Origin: Pseudorasbora parva
Taxonomy: Eukaryota; Chordata; Actinopteri; Cypriniformes; Gobionidae
NCBI RefSeq assembly: GCF_024679245.1
Contig: NC_090172.1
Location: 39,978,653 to 40,042,652, forward strand
Direction of reading: 5' to 3'
Length of the DNA: 64,000 nucleotides
Shown one piece after another: positions 1-47,759 of this stretch. The notes beneath the pieces are model-generated. The model saw only the letters and a program-made list of their open reading frames with translations. It did not search any database and was not told where the DNA came from. Numbering within the stretch: position 1 is the first letter of the stretch; each line of letters starts with the position of its first letter. The translations under genes and the position numbers were made by a program.

Positions 1-19
1 TTCAATCTAGAAACAAGTT

Positions 20-330
20 CCAGCATATTCAGTGGTTAGACACTACTGGAAATTCAAAAGGGACCTGGTTCTATTGTCAGATGAAACTAAAAAAAAGAGC
101 TTTTGGCAGCAAACTCACCATGGGTTTCCTTCAAAAATGGATAAAATCTACACAGTTAAATATACTGCTGGATCTTACATGTTTTGCTCGAAGTCCAGGA
201 CATCTTGTTCAGATACATGGTTTTATGGATTCTAGCCTGTTAACTGTCACCCCCCTTTTTGAAAATATACAAGAAAATTCACTATCCAAACTTAAATGGT
301 TGCAATTCAAGAACGCTTTGAAATATAGCC
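20..330 (+). mobile_element. Tc1 remnant, part 1
   Basis: It encodes VRHYWKFKRDLVLLSDETKK and flanking text, closely similar to the + strand Tc1 copy at about 56,650. It is decayed, with stops. Lies in the first visible madd intron. Confidence 0.65.
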
Positions 331-1149
331 ATAAGTTTGGTCTCATTTTAAAGAAGACAACCAGCAGAGTATTGTGAAACTGAAATCAGTGAAATCAAAA
401 AAGTAAAGTATAAAAAAGTTATGGAAGTTTCAATTTCCTGTAAATCAAATATACTGTAATAGATATTTAATATTTAATATAAAATATATATGTTACAAAA
501 TAATTTGTACTCTAAAATTACTATCAAGTCAAAGCCATATGTAATCAATTTGTGTTCCAGATTTGAAGTTGATATCACAAAAAAGTTCCCATGAGATTTT
601 GTTTAGGCGCTGTACCACAAATAGCCACTGGGTGTCATTGAAATTCCATAGATTTTTTTAAATGCAATTTCCTGTATTTAATATATTTTTGTCCAAATAT
701 TACAAAACAGTTTTCAGATATAGAACCGTGACACTCAGACCTTTCCAATGACATGTGTTTCGTCAAGATAAGAAAAGGTTTTTATTATAAAGTAGTTAAA
801 TAAATATGAAACATGACAACGCCTCTTGGGGAGGAGCCCGTTAAAATAATCTAGAGCACCATTTAGATCAGGATAAATATAGGATATAATTGTTTTAAAC
901 ATACAGTGGCAAATGGGCCCACCGGTGGGCCAGTGACAGTTAGCAGGCTAGCAAATACCAACAGATGATAAATCAAAACCTGACTGCTTCTGCTAGAAAT
1001 CATTTATCAAAATATTTATATTTATACATCAAATATAGAAAAAAACATAGAAATCTTAAAATGGGCTATGGTTGTATCTTTCTTCAGAAAGACATAAAAA
1101 CAGCCCAAAAATGTGTCACTGAACACAAAATAAAGCTTCTGCCATGGAC
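331..1149. other. madd intron between Tc1 parts
   Basis: AT-rich DNA without recognised genes. It includes a perfect 16-bp palindrome, ggcccaccggtgggcc, at 916-931. Confidence 0.4.
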
Positions 1150-1390
1150 GTCCCACTCCTTACCTGAACAATATAGAAAATGAGTGGGGTGAACTGAGAA
1201 GAAGCACCAACATGGAGCTAGAAATATGAAGGATCTGGAGAGATTCTGTATGGAGGAATAGTCTCTGATCTCTTGTCAGGTGTTCTCCAAACTCATCAGG
1301 AATTAGAGAAGAAGTGCTGTTATCTTGGCAAAAGAAGGTTGCAAAAAGTATTTAATAAAAGGGTGCCAATAATTATAGTTAACATGTTTT
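1150..1390 (+). mobile_element. Tc1 remnant, part 2 (C-terminal)
   Basis: Text shared with the 56.7-56.9 kb copy includes agagattctgtatggaggaa, ttatcttggcaaaag and ggttgcaaaaagtatttaat. It is the transposase C-terminus of the same family as part 1, about 800 bp away. It may be the same insertion split by later DNA. Confidence 0.65.
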
Positions 1391-2287
1391 GGACGTTGTA
1401 ATACTACAGTAACATTAATAATTGTCCCAAGATTCTGCGCACAAACTTGGTTTCATTAAGCTACGCCTTTGTTTTGAATAGGCGCCCTCTAGCGGATGGA
1501 AAAGTTACATAGTGTAGCTTTAATTTAGAGGTTAGATTTTTGCACATTTTGACCTTGGCTGTTAGTCTGCTGTACAAAAAAACTGTATTGGTGGTGAAGT
1601 TTACTTCGCTTATGCACCATTTAAAAAAAAATCAAACTTGACACCTAAAAAACCCTAAATAAGTAATTATCCATATACTTTCTTCTCTGTGGTGAATGAT
1701 GTATCTGTTTTGTTCCATTTGTAACCACAACAAAGCAAGCTTTTCATGACTATCATTCCAGTCTGGAGATACGCACGTCATAGAAGCATGCATACTTTTT
1801 TTGTTTTTTCTTTTATTTTTGTATCTTGATTTATAAAAATCCTGTGCTTGTGTTTTATTTGCATTAGGATTGAGAAAATATGGTGATGTAAACAGTAAAG
1901 TGAGCACTGGGGGCATGTTATGGCGTCATCTAGTGCTTTTAGAGCTTTTGAACTGTGTGCCTGATCACTGTGGTACCATAATTTTACTTAAAGTGATTAG
2001 TAGTTTAATCCTGAACTGTAGATGCCAGCTGCCACTGTTTTTGTGCTATTTCTGTCTTCCAAACACTAGAATAGACCACTGAATCAAGACAATGCCATAA
2101 TGCACTAGACAGTTTGAAAACCAATGAACAACAATTAAATGTTTTAAAAAAATCAAGGTATTAAATAAAAATGTGCAGCAATATGAAGAGGAAGAGAGCT
2201 TGTCATCCTTATTCTTGGTTGTACTTTTGATACTGATACAAATAATAGAAAAATGTAAACGTGTATGTGTGTATTTCTCTCCCCTAG
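1391..2287. other. madd intron before visible exon 1
   Basis: No exon or intact element. A phrase gcgccctctagcgg near 1483 is typical of fish repeat tails. The 3' end supplies the pyrimidine tract of exon 1. Confidence 0.4.
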
Positions 2288-36088
<33,801 letters not shown>

Positions 36089-37765
36089 CACATTTATCTC
36101 CTACGTTTACTTCAGCCCGCTCCTGAACTCCCTGCAATACTCCTGTTCAATACAAGCTGACACTCCTGCCAAGTGAAGTTTGTAGGGACCTCTGTTCCGG
36201 TACAAATTCACATGTAGATGTATTCGCATATTCAGCACATTTGTCCTAAAAGAAACAACCCATTCATATAATATATCTCATCATGTACCTGATATAGTAT
36301 TCCAGTCCGACACTAAACTGCTGGTGATTCATTCCCATAGTATGGACCAACCAGAATAAGAACAGACTTTGACTACTATTGGTTGGTGCCCTCACATTTA
36401 TACACTTTTATTTATTGCAATCGAAGGCATTTGGATGCATGCAGGTCCCATACGCAGCTCTTGCGAGTTGGCACTGGCATGCAGAGGTCAGGCTCTTCAA
36501 CCCCCTCTGAAAACAGTCAACAGGCTGTGTATTTAATATTTATGTGCTAAGTTGTACTGTAAATTCCAGTCTGTTCTGTCTGTGATGGGTGAAATGTTCA
36601 AGTCTTTGCAATCTTGCTCTGCCACGTATGAGGGGTTTGCCTTAACCGTCCGCGACGGAGCAGCTGTCCCATTCGTAAATGTTCCTTTCGCCCTCCTCCA
36701 CCTGCTGTAAGTGGTCTAAGGTCTGTGTATCTCTTTAGCTCTTGCCACGTGAGGCTCAAACTACTGTGCTATATTTCTGCTGTAAAGTTCCCTGTCTGTG
36801 AACTGCTGTGTTAAATTGCATGTCACTTAAAAGAAAAATGAATATTTAAAAAAGGAAGAAATCTGTACATCTCTGAAGCAATGCTGAAAAAGCAACGAAA
36901 ATGTTTATGAAAAATTGTAGTGTTTTCTAGATGTGCAATACTAGAACTATAGTGCGTCCAAGTCCAAGTCCACGTCCAAGAACAAGTCCAATCACGTCCT
37001 TCGAGTCCATCCACTGTCCTCCAGTGTTCATAATGTGGTGAAAGGCATCGTTTCTATGTTTTCTGTTTGTTTGTTGCCGTTTTTTGACACGGCAATGAAA
37101 GGCATTATTGATCTAGAAGACAGCTGCATTTGGTGATTGTTTGAAAAGTGATGGAAAAGTCTTGTCCAAAATGTCCTGTTTGAAGTGTCCTCTTCCTGCT
37201 TGTCTGTGTGTGATCGTGTGTGTTTGTGTTAGAAACACAGATAGCAAAGAGAGTGTGTCTGTTCTTCGAGATGCAGATTGTCTCTGATCATCTCTTCTTG
37301 TCTACTAGATTGGGCAGAACTGCTGTCACATTTACATATTTTAATAATCTTTTATGTTTTGCTCACATTTTTAATAATTTACATGTATGAATGTGCAAAA
37401 AAACGCGGAAAGGCTGTTTTTTTGCGTCTCCATTAAATTCTGTTGTCGTATGCAGACTGTAAATGGACTTGAAAAGCCCACCGTTTATTGGTTTAGAGAT
37501 GTAAATAGCACAAAACTGATTTCCCAGCGTCCAAAGTCTCCCAAAACATAAGTTTTGAGTTGGACAGTGCATCAGGTCTGTTTTTTGAAAGTGTGAGAGA
37601 GATACAGTTGCACATTATTTGCGCTTTTATTTTAGTCTGTGTATTGTTCAGAATAAGAGGGAAAGGAAATAATAAAGATATGGATGTAAATATTTCAGCA
37701 TTTAAAAATATTTATAGAACCTGTACAGCTTTCGCAATATGAAAATAAAAGATGTCCAACCCAAA
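36089..37765 (+). other. madd: madd 3'UTR
   Basis: About 1.68 kb follows the stop. A canonical AATAAA at 37744-37749 is the likely poly(A) signal, so cleavage is placed near 37765. It contains a short hexamer-like repeat (gtccaa/gtccac) at about 36955-37000. The 3' end is inferred and other signals are possible. Confidence 0.6.
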
Positions 37766-39306
37766 ACTTTTGCTGCAGGTCATTTTACTATGTGAAATAT
37801 ATTTTATTAATGAATACTTGTATCCTAAAATTTAGAATTTTTAAAGAAAAAAGTCTGTCAAAGACCAACTAGAAAATCAACATCAAACACAAATGTAATT
37901 TTATCATAAAATAAATGCTTCATATTTCAATAACCGTTTTACATTTTGGAGTTTAGTTTAGACATTTTTTGTTTTTTATGCCATCAAAAACCTCTTCATA
38001 TCCACAACATTCAAATAATGACCCCTGATATAACCAGTGCATGAATGACAAAGAAATATATTTGGGTATATTATAAATGCATTTTATTGCTATTTTGAAA
38101 AATAAAACAAAATTTGTCAGTTGCCAAAACATTACAAGTAACACTTCAGCTCCAACATTTTTTTTAAATAAACTAATAGCCGCATGAGCTATATTTGCAT
38201 TGTTGCTGCATTTATACAAATTGGCCAGTTTTCTTTAAAAACGTCATGAGGCTTTTCAAGTATCAAAGAGCTTAATCTCTACTGCTAATGACAATCAGTA
38301 TACAAGTACTGACCATAATTTATTTAAACTATCCAATCTCCATATATCAAAACAGATACTTTATTTTGGACATCAGCTTATAAATAGTTTTGTGCCACAT
38401 GAAAAAAAAAAGAAAATCTCTGCAAAGGTCAATAACCCATCATTGTCCAAACAACTATTTACAATACAAGCAAATATAAATTGAATGGTTCATAATCTAC
38501 ACTAAAATTAAGTGCAAATCAAGCAGAATATAAACAATATTGATAAAATCAACGTATTGTATATTAAAAATGACTGCATTAAAACAGTACCATAAATCAT
38601 GATGGGATGATGGTCTTAGAACAATATTTATGTGGAGAGACTGGAAAAGTACTGACCGTTAGAACAAGACAAGACAATGTAAGACATAATCAGAGGATGG
38701 CTAAAACGTTCTTTTTTAGCTCTGTAGGCACCATATGTAATATACATAAAGGCTAAGCGTAATAAAATATGTATCAAACAAAGTGTTTCATCTCAGGCTT
38801 ATCCATCAGAGTGTCACTGTTTTACAGCATGTGCTATATGAATATTGAAAACATTGGTGGTTCAGAATAACCCCACTGTATTTGTTTAATCTAGTACCAA
38901 ACTTCAGGCATTTGTCTACACAGAATCTAAGTATTTAGTTCTAAACTAAATTTTACTGTCAGTTTTGATCCTTAATATAATGACTAAAACTAAGTTTAAA
39001 TCACTTCTGGGGAAAAAAATGTCCCTTGTCAAAGAAATTAAAAGTCGAGCCAAAAAAATGACTGCGCTTTCTAAGTATGTGCAAGAAAGTGCTGTAGACT
39101 TAAATGGCCCCTCAGTAAAAGGCCACAGTAATAGAATATATGGACTACAGAAGAACAAATTTCTACTTGCCAAAACTGAAATGCCCAAAAGAATATATCC
39201 CAAGATCCGAAACTTTTTAAGGCTTTCTTATATTGTTTTTAAAGTTACTAATGAGGCATCACCAGAGGACAGATCACAAATCATTTTGCTTCCTATAATG
39301 ACGTAT
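37766..39306 (-). other. madd-bbox1 spacer and probable bbox1 3'UTR
   Basis: AT-rich sequence between two convergent genes. On the - strand AATAAA occurs at 38088-38083, among others, and could end the bbox1 transcript, leaving only a few hundred bp between the genes. A 140-codon + strand ORF at 38965-39387 runs antisense to bbox1 and has no recognisable similarity. Confidence 0.4.
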
Positions 39307-39467
39307 CTAGCTGTCTCCACGGACAGTCTTCTGGAGGATCCTGAGACGGGACATGACCTCGTCCCAGTCCAGATATGCTCCTTCTAGATGTCTTGAGTTG
39401 TGACCTCGTGACAGATAGCTCTTCCGGCCATGCAACAGACGCCAGTTATCAAAGGTCACCAAGTCAC
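39307..39467 (-). CDS. bbox1: bbox1 last coding exon
   Basis: It encodes DLVTFDNWRLLHGRKSYLSR, GHNSRHLEGAYLDWDEVMSR and LRILQKTVRGDS, then TAG at 39309-39307. It carries the third iron ligand His and the 2-oxoglutarate Arg. The acceptor is tgtgcag. Confidence 0.96.
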
Positions 39468-42400
39468 CTGCACAGGGATAAAATGAACAACCAGCATTAG
39501 TCCCTTATTTAGATGTGCATATATTGGGTTTAGTAACAAGTACAGCAATAAAAAAGCTTGATTCAATTGGGGAATAATTCTAGTCAAATGTTTTTCAAAA
39601 CCTTAAAATTAGATATTGAATGAAAAAGACAGACTTGAGTCTGCCTTCTTAATGTAGAGAAAATAGAAAAAAGTTAAGAAACTATGAAAGACAGCTACAG
39701 TGGTCTTCTATAGGGAAACAGGCCATACTGACCTGGTTTCATTCTGTATGTGAACACATTCTCAGGCCTGCTGAGCAGCTCCACAAAGGCCTTTAGAGAT
39801 GAGTAGAAAAGCTGAACCTGATGCAGAGGCAGATCCAGCACCGAGTCTCGTGTGGCGTTGTTATAGTTGATCCTCACAACCCGACCCTCAGAGTCCACAC
39901 TGCAAATTACAGACATGTTTGTATTAAAAATGATGAGGATTTATGAGAACTTTAGTCTCTTGGTGTCGTTTATTAAAACAACCAGTACAATTCTGTTTTA
40001 CAATGTGGAAAGCAACTGGCGTGGAACAACATTAGAATGAAAAAGTATGATGACAATTTTCCTTTTCATAATGGACTCTCATTAATACATATACATTCAT
40101 TTTTAGAGATTTCGCTCTTGTGAGTCTCACTGCCACAACTGACCATGAGATGGTGCCGTTAAGTATATTATTGACGTACAGCCAATGATGATGAGGATTA
40201 CAAGTGACAAAGCTAATCCGTGGCATTAGCTATGCGTGATTATGTGAGTGTGTAAGCGTCTGCTGGAGTCACACTTTGTCTTACTCTATAATATGGTTTT
40301 TGGACTGCACGCTGAAGTCACAGTAGTCGGAACCGCTGTCTGTGAAATCAACCCTGAGAGAGGAGAGGATGTTAAAAGCTTCAGGATCCTCCCTCCGGAG
40401 CAGCTCAGCCATGTGAAACCCATCAACTACTTCACTCTCACCACCCTGTTCAGCCTGACGGACGCAATGCAGGAACTGCACCTACACACACATATACATA
40501 TATAATGTCTATATATAAATAGACACACGTTATAAAATGTATCTAGGAACAATAATAATGAACGTATTTTAAAAACCACAAGTGAAGGGAGGTCCTTTCA
40601 TGATCCAAAAAAATCCATATATTGACATAAGTAATGCAGAACAGTATGGTGTGTGTGCTGTGTGTTTTTTTATCCCAGTGGGGACTACAACCTGAATGCG
40701 CTCTGACTCATGGGGAGTCGTGTCACCATGGGGGCCTAAATTGAGGTTCCCATGAGGAAACAAGCTTATAAACCATACAGAATGATTTTTTTTTTGGTTG
40801 AAAATGTAAAAATGCAGACATTTTTGTGTGATGGGTAGTTAGGGTAGAGGTAGTGTAAAGGGAGAAAATATATAGTTTGTACAGTATAAAAACCATAACA
40901 TATATGAAGAGTCTCCACAAAGATAGTGAACCAGATGTTACTGTATAACCACAAAATGTCCCTACAAAAGTAGTAAAACCTGAGATCACCTACATCGTGG
41001 GGACCTGCCAGCAGTTGTAGAGTATAAAAATCATTACGTCTATGGAAAGTCCCCATAAAACATGGAAACACAACGTGTGTGGTGTGTGAGGACACAAATG
41101 TTTATATGGCATGGGTATTACAACTATGGGTATACTTCCTGTCTCCTCATAAACCAAATGGCATACTAAACTGTTTTTATTATAAAAATACTCACCCCAG
41201 GTGGATGGTGCAGAGCAGGGTAATCTGTGTGCAGGCTCAGTTCTCCAGAAGTGTATGCAACGTTGTTAGCCATTGGCTTGTCCTGCACTTGCCACGTGTG
41301 TCTGTGAAAGCACAGAGGAGACGATGGGTCAGAACAGGTGACTATAGCCTTGTAAAGTTTTACTGCATCTCTCCATGTATTTATTGTAGGAAACTAAAGC
41401 TGTAAAATGCTTACTTGATTTAGTACCATCTTGAGAGTAAATTTAAAGACTAAAGGAATCACTGCAATGAACAAAGCAGACACTTTTGTTATGGCAACAC
41501 AATTAACCTAATCGTGATTTTTTTTTTTTTGGAGGGGGGGGGGGGGATTCTTGATGCACCTGCTCAAAAATAAATACATAAATTGAATAATTGTATTGAA
41601 TCGGTATTTGTGTCTTTTTATTTACTTTGAGAAGCAAAACTGTTTAAGATAACAATTTTTTCCATAAAATAAATGTTAAATAGTCATTCATAAATCTTAA
41701 TAATATTTATCCCAATGACAAATGGCTTTTTTGGTCAGATTTATGCTTTAAAAAGTTCAATGAAGTATAAAAAATAAACGTAATAGATATAAATAGATTA
41801 TCTGAATACAAAGTTGTCCCAATTATGCACTGTTCCATGCCATATGCCCTGATTAAATAAATGCTGCCATTTGGGACACAACAAGTCTTACACAATTTTG
41901 CATCTACTCTCACAATTTTACTGGAAAACAGTACATTACAACAGCAGTTTGTTCAAGTAAAAAATGCAGGTTTGCTAGAACAAACCTAGAGAAATAGAAA
42001 CACCTCTATAAAAGACCAATTTGCTCATGTCATCAAAATGAAAACAATGGAAGGAACAGCAGTTGTGTAAGAGGAGTATATGTGGCTCTTTTTTTTCTTT
42101 TCTTTTTTGTAAAGAAAAATGAAAAGAAAAGGAAATTCGGCATATAGTGGTATCAATAATACTGTATTAGAGACCAGAATACTCCATGTGAGACACACAT
42201 GTGAAGATCCCTAGCCAATGAAGTCCTGATCTTTGGCAGATGCAATGGTTTTTGTCCCAGTCTGGATCAGGTGAAGCTGCTTTTTGGCCAGTTTGACTGA
42301 GCTCCTGGGGCTATGGTGTTAAATCACTAAGCCTGTCTCTTAACAGGTGTCAGCTGAGAGGGAGCTCTCATGCAGGACTTTATGATTACAGCCAGAAGCT

Positions 42401-45400
42401 CACAGTTCGCCTGTTTCTGTTCTGTCTCTTCTCTCCAGATCCTCTATTTGTCTGGGATTTCCGTCCACTCACCCTTCCCTTTAAAAACATTTATCTGCAA
42501 GTTCTAATGAAAGGCTTTGTTGTCTGGCAAGAATAATACATCAGAATTTCAGAATTCGGGCTCACTAATCATCTTCCAGTAAATCTAGAGCAATGGAACA
42601 AGTTTAACTAACTGTAAAGCAAAGCTCTTTCACATCAGCTCTCATTTAGATGCCCTCAGAGGCAGTTTTCTGAAAACGGAACATTGTTCTGATTGTTGGC
42701 CAAGAGTTACAGCACAAAATGCTTTTATAAAATGATGGTGTAGACAGATGACTCATACCGTGATATCCATGATAATCTTTTACGGAACAGTTCTATGGAC
42801 CAGCTCTAAGGTTGCATTGCCAATTTTACACACTACTTAACTCCCAAGTCAATAGCCAAGATGGTGTGTGGTATAAACAGATATATTTTGCCTTTAGAAG
42901 ATTCAAATAAATGCTGTTCTTTTCTACTTTCTATTCATCAAGAATTATGAATGAATGCATCACGGTATCCACAAAAATATTAAGCAGCACAACTGTTTTC
43001 AACATTAATAATAATGATAAATGTTTCTTGAGCACCAAATCAGCATATTATGATGATTTATGACAGGTCATGTGATAGCTGTCATCACAGGAATAAATTA
43101 CATTTGAACATATATAATATTAAAATAGAAAATAATTATTTTACATCATAGTTATATTTTATTAATTATGTAATTTTAATTTATTTCATATTTTAATAAC
43201 AAAATAATACTCCTTTTATTATATTTTTACATTAAATTGATGCAGCCTTGGCCAACCCCAAATACCAACCCAACACCTGGTCCTTTAAATGGCCTTGCAT
43301 TCCTTGGCTGTTGGAAAGAATCCTCAGACCTAATGAAATGAGTGCCCCTACCTCTACAAACCCCCTACCATGTTTAAAAAAAAACATTGTAGTTTGAGGG
43401 ACTTTTTATTTCCTTCAGTTATAAACCTGTCCAGATGTAGAGCATTAGGGTGGAAGATCAGACCACATTACTCATCACACCATAATACATTTTCCATGAC
43501 TGGTGGTGGGTTTATGCCCTTTGCAGCAGGTTATTTTTTCTTTCTTTCTTTGTAGATCTTGGAGTAAGAATGACATTTCTAACACAAATGGCACTTTTGC
43601 CCACTTTTTGGTATAAACACAGTCACAGATGTTCAAATCAGTTTAACAATTTACGAAATGGTATTTTTGTTAAACTTACTGTACTGCCGGTGACCACTTT
43701 GTTTGGAAATGTTCTTATTGTTTCCAGTGACATTTTTGCACTATATAAATAAAAAACAGTTAAAGAACCATCAAGAAGATTTTGATCATTAGGAGGGGTC
43801 AGTGGTGAGGCCAGAAATCTCAAAGTGGGTGAACCTTTATTTTTTGTCTAATATATATGTCTTGCAATTCTGACTTTATTTCCTGCAATTGTGAGATAAG
43901 AAAGTCGCAATTACCCTTTAAAATGTTTTATTCTGTGGTGGAAACAAGTTTCCACAGGTAAGTACTAATGTCAGTGGTATAAAATCTCGAATAAGTCTGC
44001 ACTATTAATATGACTGTATATGCAACTTCTGTCAGAGTCTTGCTCACTAATACAATTGTTAAATCAGTCTAAATATAGACATTCCATTGCTTTCATTAGA
44101 GAACAGCCAAAGCTACAGACCATACCCATAAAAGGTGAGGCGGAGATAGCCAATTCTCTGGCTCAGTCTGGCCACCTGGCCCTGCTCCGATGGCGCCCCC
44201 CTCAGGTAGACGATGCCAATACGTCTCAGAGCCTCTAGCCAGGCCAGTGCAGCCTTGTCATCATGAAGAACCTCCTCAAAGTCTGCTGTGGGGATCTGCA
44301 GACCAGAATCCCAATACTCACGCTCTGAAACACCACAAATCAATGGCACAGCTTAGTGTCGACAATCACCCTTTCATTTAATTCAACATTTTTTCATGGA
44401 AATCAGCCTCTTAGACTGCACTAGTTTAAGCTTTAACTTGTGACCACTCCTGGAAAACCAATATCCTGAACTACAATCATTATACTAGAAGGAATCCCAA
44501 ACCTTTTTTTATCAGCCAAGCCCATGGCCTAAAATGTTTATTTAAGTACCCCCTGAGAACTGAATAGTTAAAATTTCAATAATGTAAATTCGTGATTGCA
44601 TGATCAATTTTCTGATGCCGGTTAATGGTCACATGACATGCAGGTAAATAAATATATACATTAAAAAAAATGTGTATTTTTAGTTTTCAGTTTTATGATT
44701 TAATTAGCTTTTTGTCAACTCACAAACCTCCAACAGTTCCCCAAAAACCACCATTGAGGAGATTCTGCATTAGAAGGCCCAATGGCAAATTCAACAGTGA
44801 CTCACATCAGATAATGATGTCAGCATTACTTAAAAAGTAGCTAAACTCTTCCAAGCTAAACATGTCTTTCTTCACATAATGAAAGATTATGAGTGTGCGT
44901 GCGTGTCAGGGTCGAGGCCAGCCCAGAACACATTGGTCAGAACACTGGGTGAGGGCCTGCATGTTTGACTGAAGGAACACTGCTGGAAAGTCTTATGTCT
45001 ACTTCCACAGGCGTCCTCTAGGGAAGTGTGCATGTGTGACCTGTAATTCACTGCTTGGACCTCTATGCTCTGCAAGTATTTTCCAGCCCTGCACCTCCTT
45101 TACAGCTACTCTCAATTTAGAAAACTGTTCCCCCTGACACATTGTCACAGTAGATATACAAAAAATATTGTTCAGGGCCAACAACTGAAAGAGAAGACCT
45201 TCGTTCATCTTTGGAACACAAATGAGAGCTCTCTGACCCCTCCATAGACAGCAATTTAATTAAAACTTTCAAGGTCCAGAAAGGCAGTAAAAACATAATT
45301 AAAATAGTCCATGAGTCTCCAAAGGTTCAACTTTAAATTTAATCAAGCCATGAGAATATTTTTTTCTGCAAAAACAAGTGGAAATAACGACTAATCAACA

Positions 45401-47482
45401 TTTCATTCTGGCCTGTGCCAGTCTCCTACGCCTTTTACAGACGGAAGTGCTGCACTATTTACAACGTAAACTGCGTAGGAGACTGACACAGGCTAGAACG
45501 AAAAGGTTGAATAAAGCACAACAAGTATTTTTGACCCTCAATAAAATTAAAGTCGAACCACTGGAGTCACATGGACTATTTTAATGATTTTGCTGCCTTT
45601 CTGGACCTTGAAAGTGTTAATTAAATTGATGCCTGATGGGCCTGATAGCTTGTGTTCTGAAGATGACTTCTTGTTGAACCTGTTGGAGACCTCCAAAACA
45701 AAATTATAAACCTTTAAGGGGCACTTTAAGAAGCTTGGCCAACCAGCTGAATAACTAAATTTGAATTCTGTTAATACTAACCATTGTTATAATGAATTGT
45801 GCAGTTTCAAAATGACAACATGCAGTGAACACCATGAGAGAGAAACCCTTATTTCTAAATCAGTCACTTACAGAAGTATTGCTATGCAATCATATAAACA
45901 TGCAATCAAGCTAATGCAAACAAAACCAAAATTGTCTGACATGCAAGGCTGAGAAAATACCTCCCTCTAATACTAAGGGCCTGGAATGAGTTTGATCGAG
46001 AGAGAGAGAGCGAGTGAGCTGGGCATGGGTCCCAGGGTGAAGTGCTTCAGTCGGTCCAGGTCAGTAATTTTCAGCTCTTATAAGCGTGTAATGCTCAATA
46101 TTATCTGTCTCACTGGCATACTGTGGTTTTATGGCAGAGCTGATGTCGTCTTCAGAGCCAGAGATTAATATCATGTTATCATTCTGTGCAGCTGGGCCCT
46201 CTGAGAGACTTTAATAAAAATTGACATTATTTTTCAATTACCCATTCAGTCTCTGGAACAGACGGAAACACATTTATGCACACAAAGGCAAGCAGGAAAA
46301 GAAAGGTGTCAGCTTATGTGTGTCTGAACAGTTTCCATCAGCATTGCCTCTGTAAGTTTTCCAGCTATGGTAATCTGAAGCAGTGGCTGCTGCTGGCAGA
46401 CCGCTATGTCCAGTCAAACTCTGTCAACAGAGTCCCTACTGAGCGCTCAGCACAGAGTTCACTAAGAACAGGGCAGACAGAAGCTCACAACCAGAGTACA
46501 AACCACTTACAGCGATCACTTTCAAAATGGGGTTTGAAAAATGGATTTATATGATTTGAATAACTCAAATTGCATGTGCGGCGCATCTTATATTCACTTC
46601 CTATGCGCTTCTCAAATAGATTAAGTAAGACACCTCTTTTGAGTCAAGCCATTAGTTTTCCATAAACCACTTGGAAAATTAAGGTTTAAATGTACTTCAG
46701 CTGTAATTTAAGTCATCATTAACTTTGGTCTGTGTCAGTGTGGTCTTTTTTTGTGTGGGAAGGGTGAACTGTTTTTCATCTAAATGCAGCAATGTGACTG
46801 CTTTGCTATTTTGAATTTAGATAGGAACAATGAATGCTGTGAAGGATCATGATGTCATGGCATGCACTATGTCAGCTGAACCAGGACATTTTGTAACTGC
46901 AGTAAAGCAAACTTGTGCCCTCTTGTAAATTAGAGAACTCTACATCAACACTTGAAAAACCCCTTTAAGTCAATCAGTTCACTGGGTCATAAAAATTCTT
47001 CCGTGAGCTGTATACTTGCAAGATTTTTTTTGTTAAAGGATAGAAAAAATGGCTATAATAAAAAGGCTTTATCATAATTGCGTTATTAATGAGCCTAATA
47101 ACAATTCTTTCCAACCACTTAATCACGAATTCACACTTACAAATAAGTCTGATAGAATAAATGGTATGCATATTTTGCATGCTGTCCGAGGAGAGGGCTC
47201 CGAGCTCGGTATTTGGCCCAAACCCAGAGTACTCCCCACGTATCTCTGGTTAGGAAAGTAACCAGGTGAGTATGTGGAAGACAGGGTGGTAAAGGGATGC
47301 TGAAAACCTGTCAAAGAACATTGGTGAGTTGACTGGGTATTTATGTGATCCTCCACTTGAGCTGATAGGTAGACATGTTGATTACTTATGGCTGTCAGCT
47401 AGTTGAAATGACATTATGATTGGATAGATCATTTGAACGTGCTCCTCCCGAACTTTGTTAATGAAACATCATTAATATACAC

Positions 47483-47539
<57 letters not shown>

Positions 47540-47691
47540 GCTATTACAATTTAAAATAACTATTTTCTTTAATATATTTTAAAATGTTATTTATTTCTGT
47601 GATAAAGCAGTCACATGATCCTTCAGAAATCCCTGTAATATGCTGATTTGATGCTCAAGAAACATTTATTATTATTATTATAATTATTATA

Positions 47692-47759
<68 letters not shown>

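Noticed and set aside
38965..39387. 140-codon + strand ORF downstream of madd
   Set aside because: It overlaps bbox1's last exon in antisense, is not recognised, and has no supporting signals. Its Lys-rich composition follows local A-rich DNA.
46276..46554. 92-codon ORF in the large bbox1 intron
   Set aside because: No recognisable domain, no splice or promoter evidence. I considered an unannotated exon, but bbox1 is complete without it.
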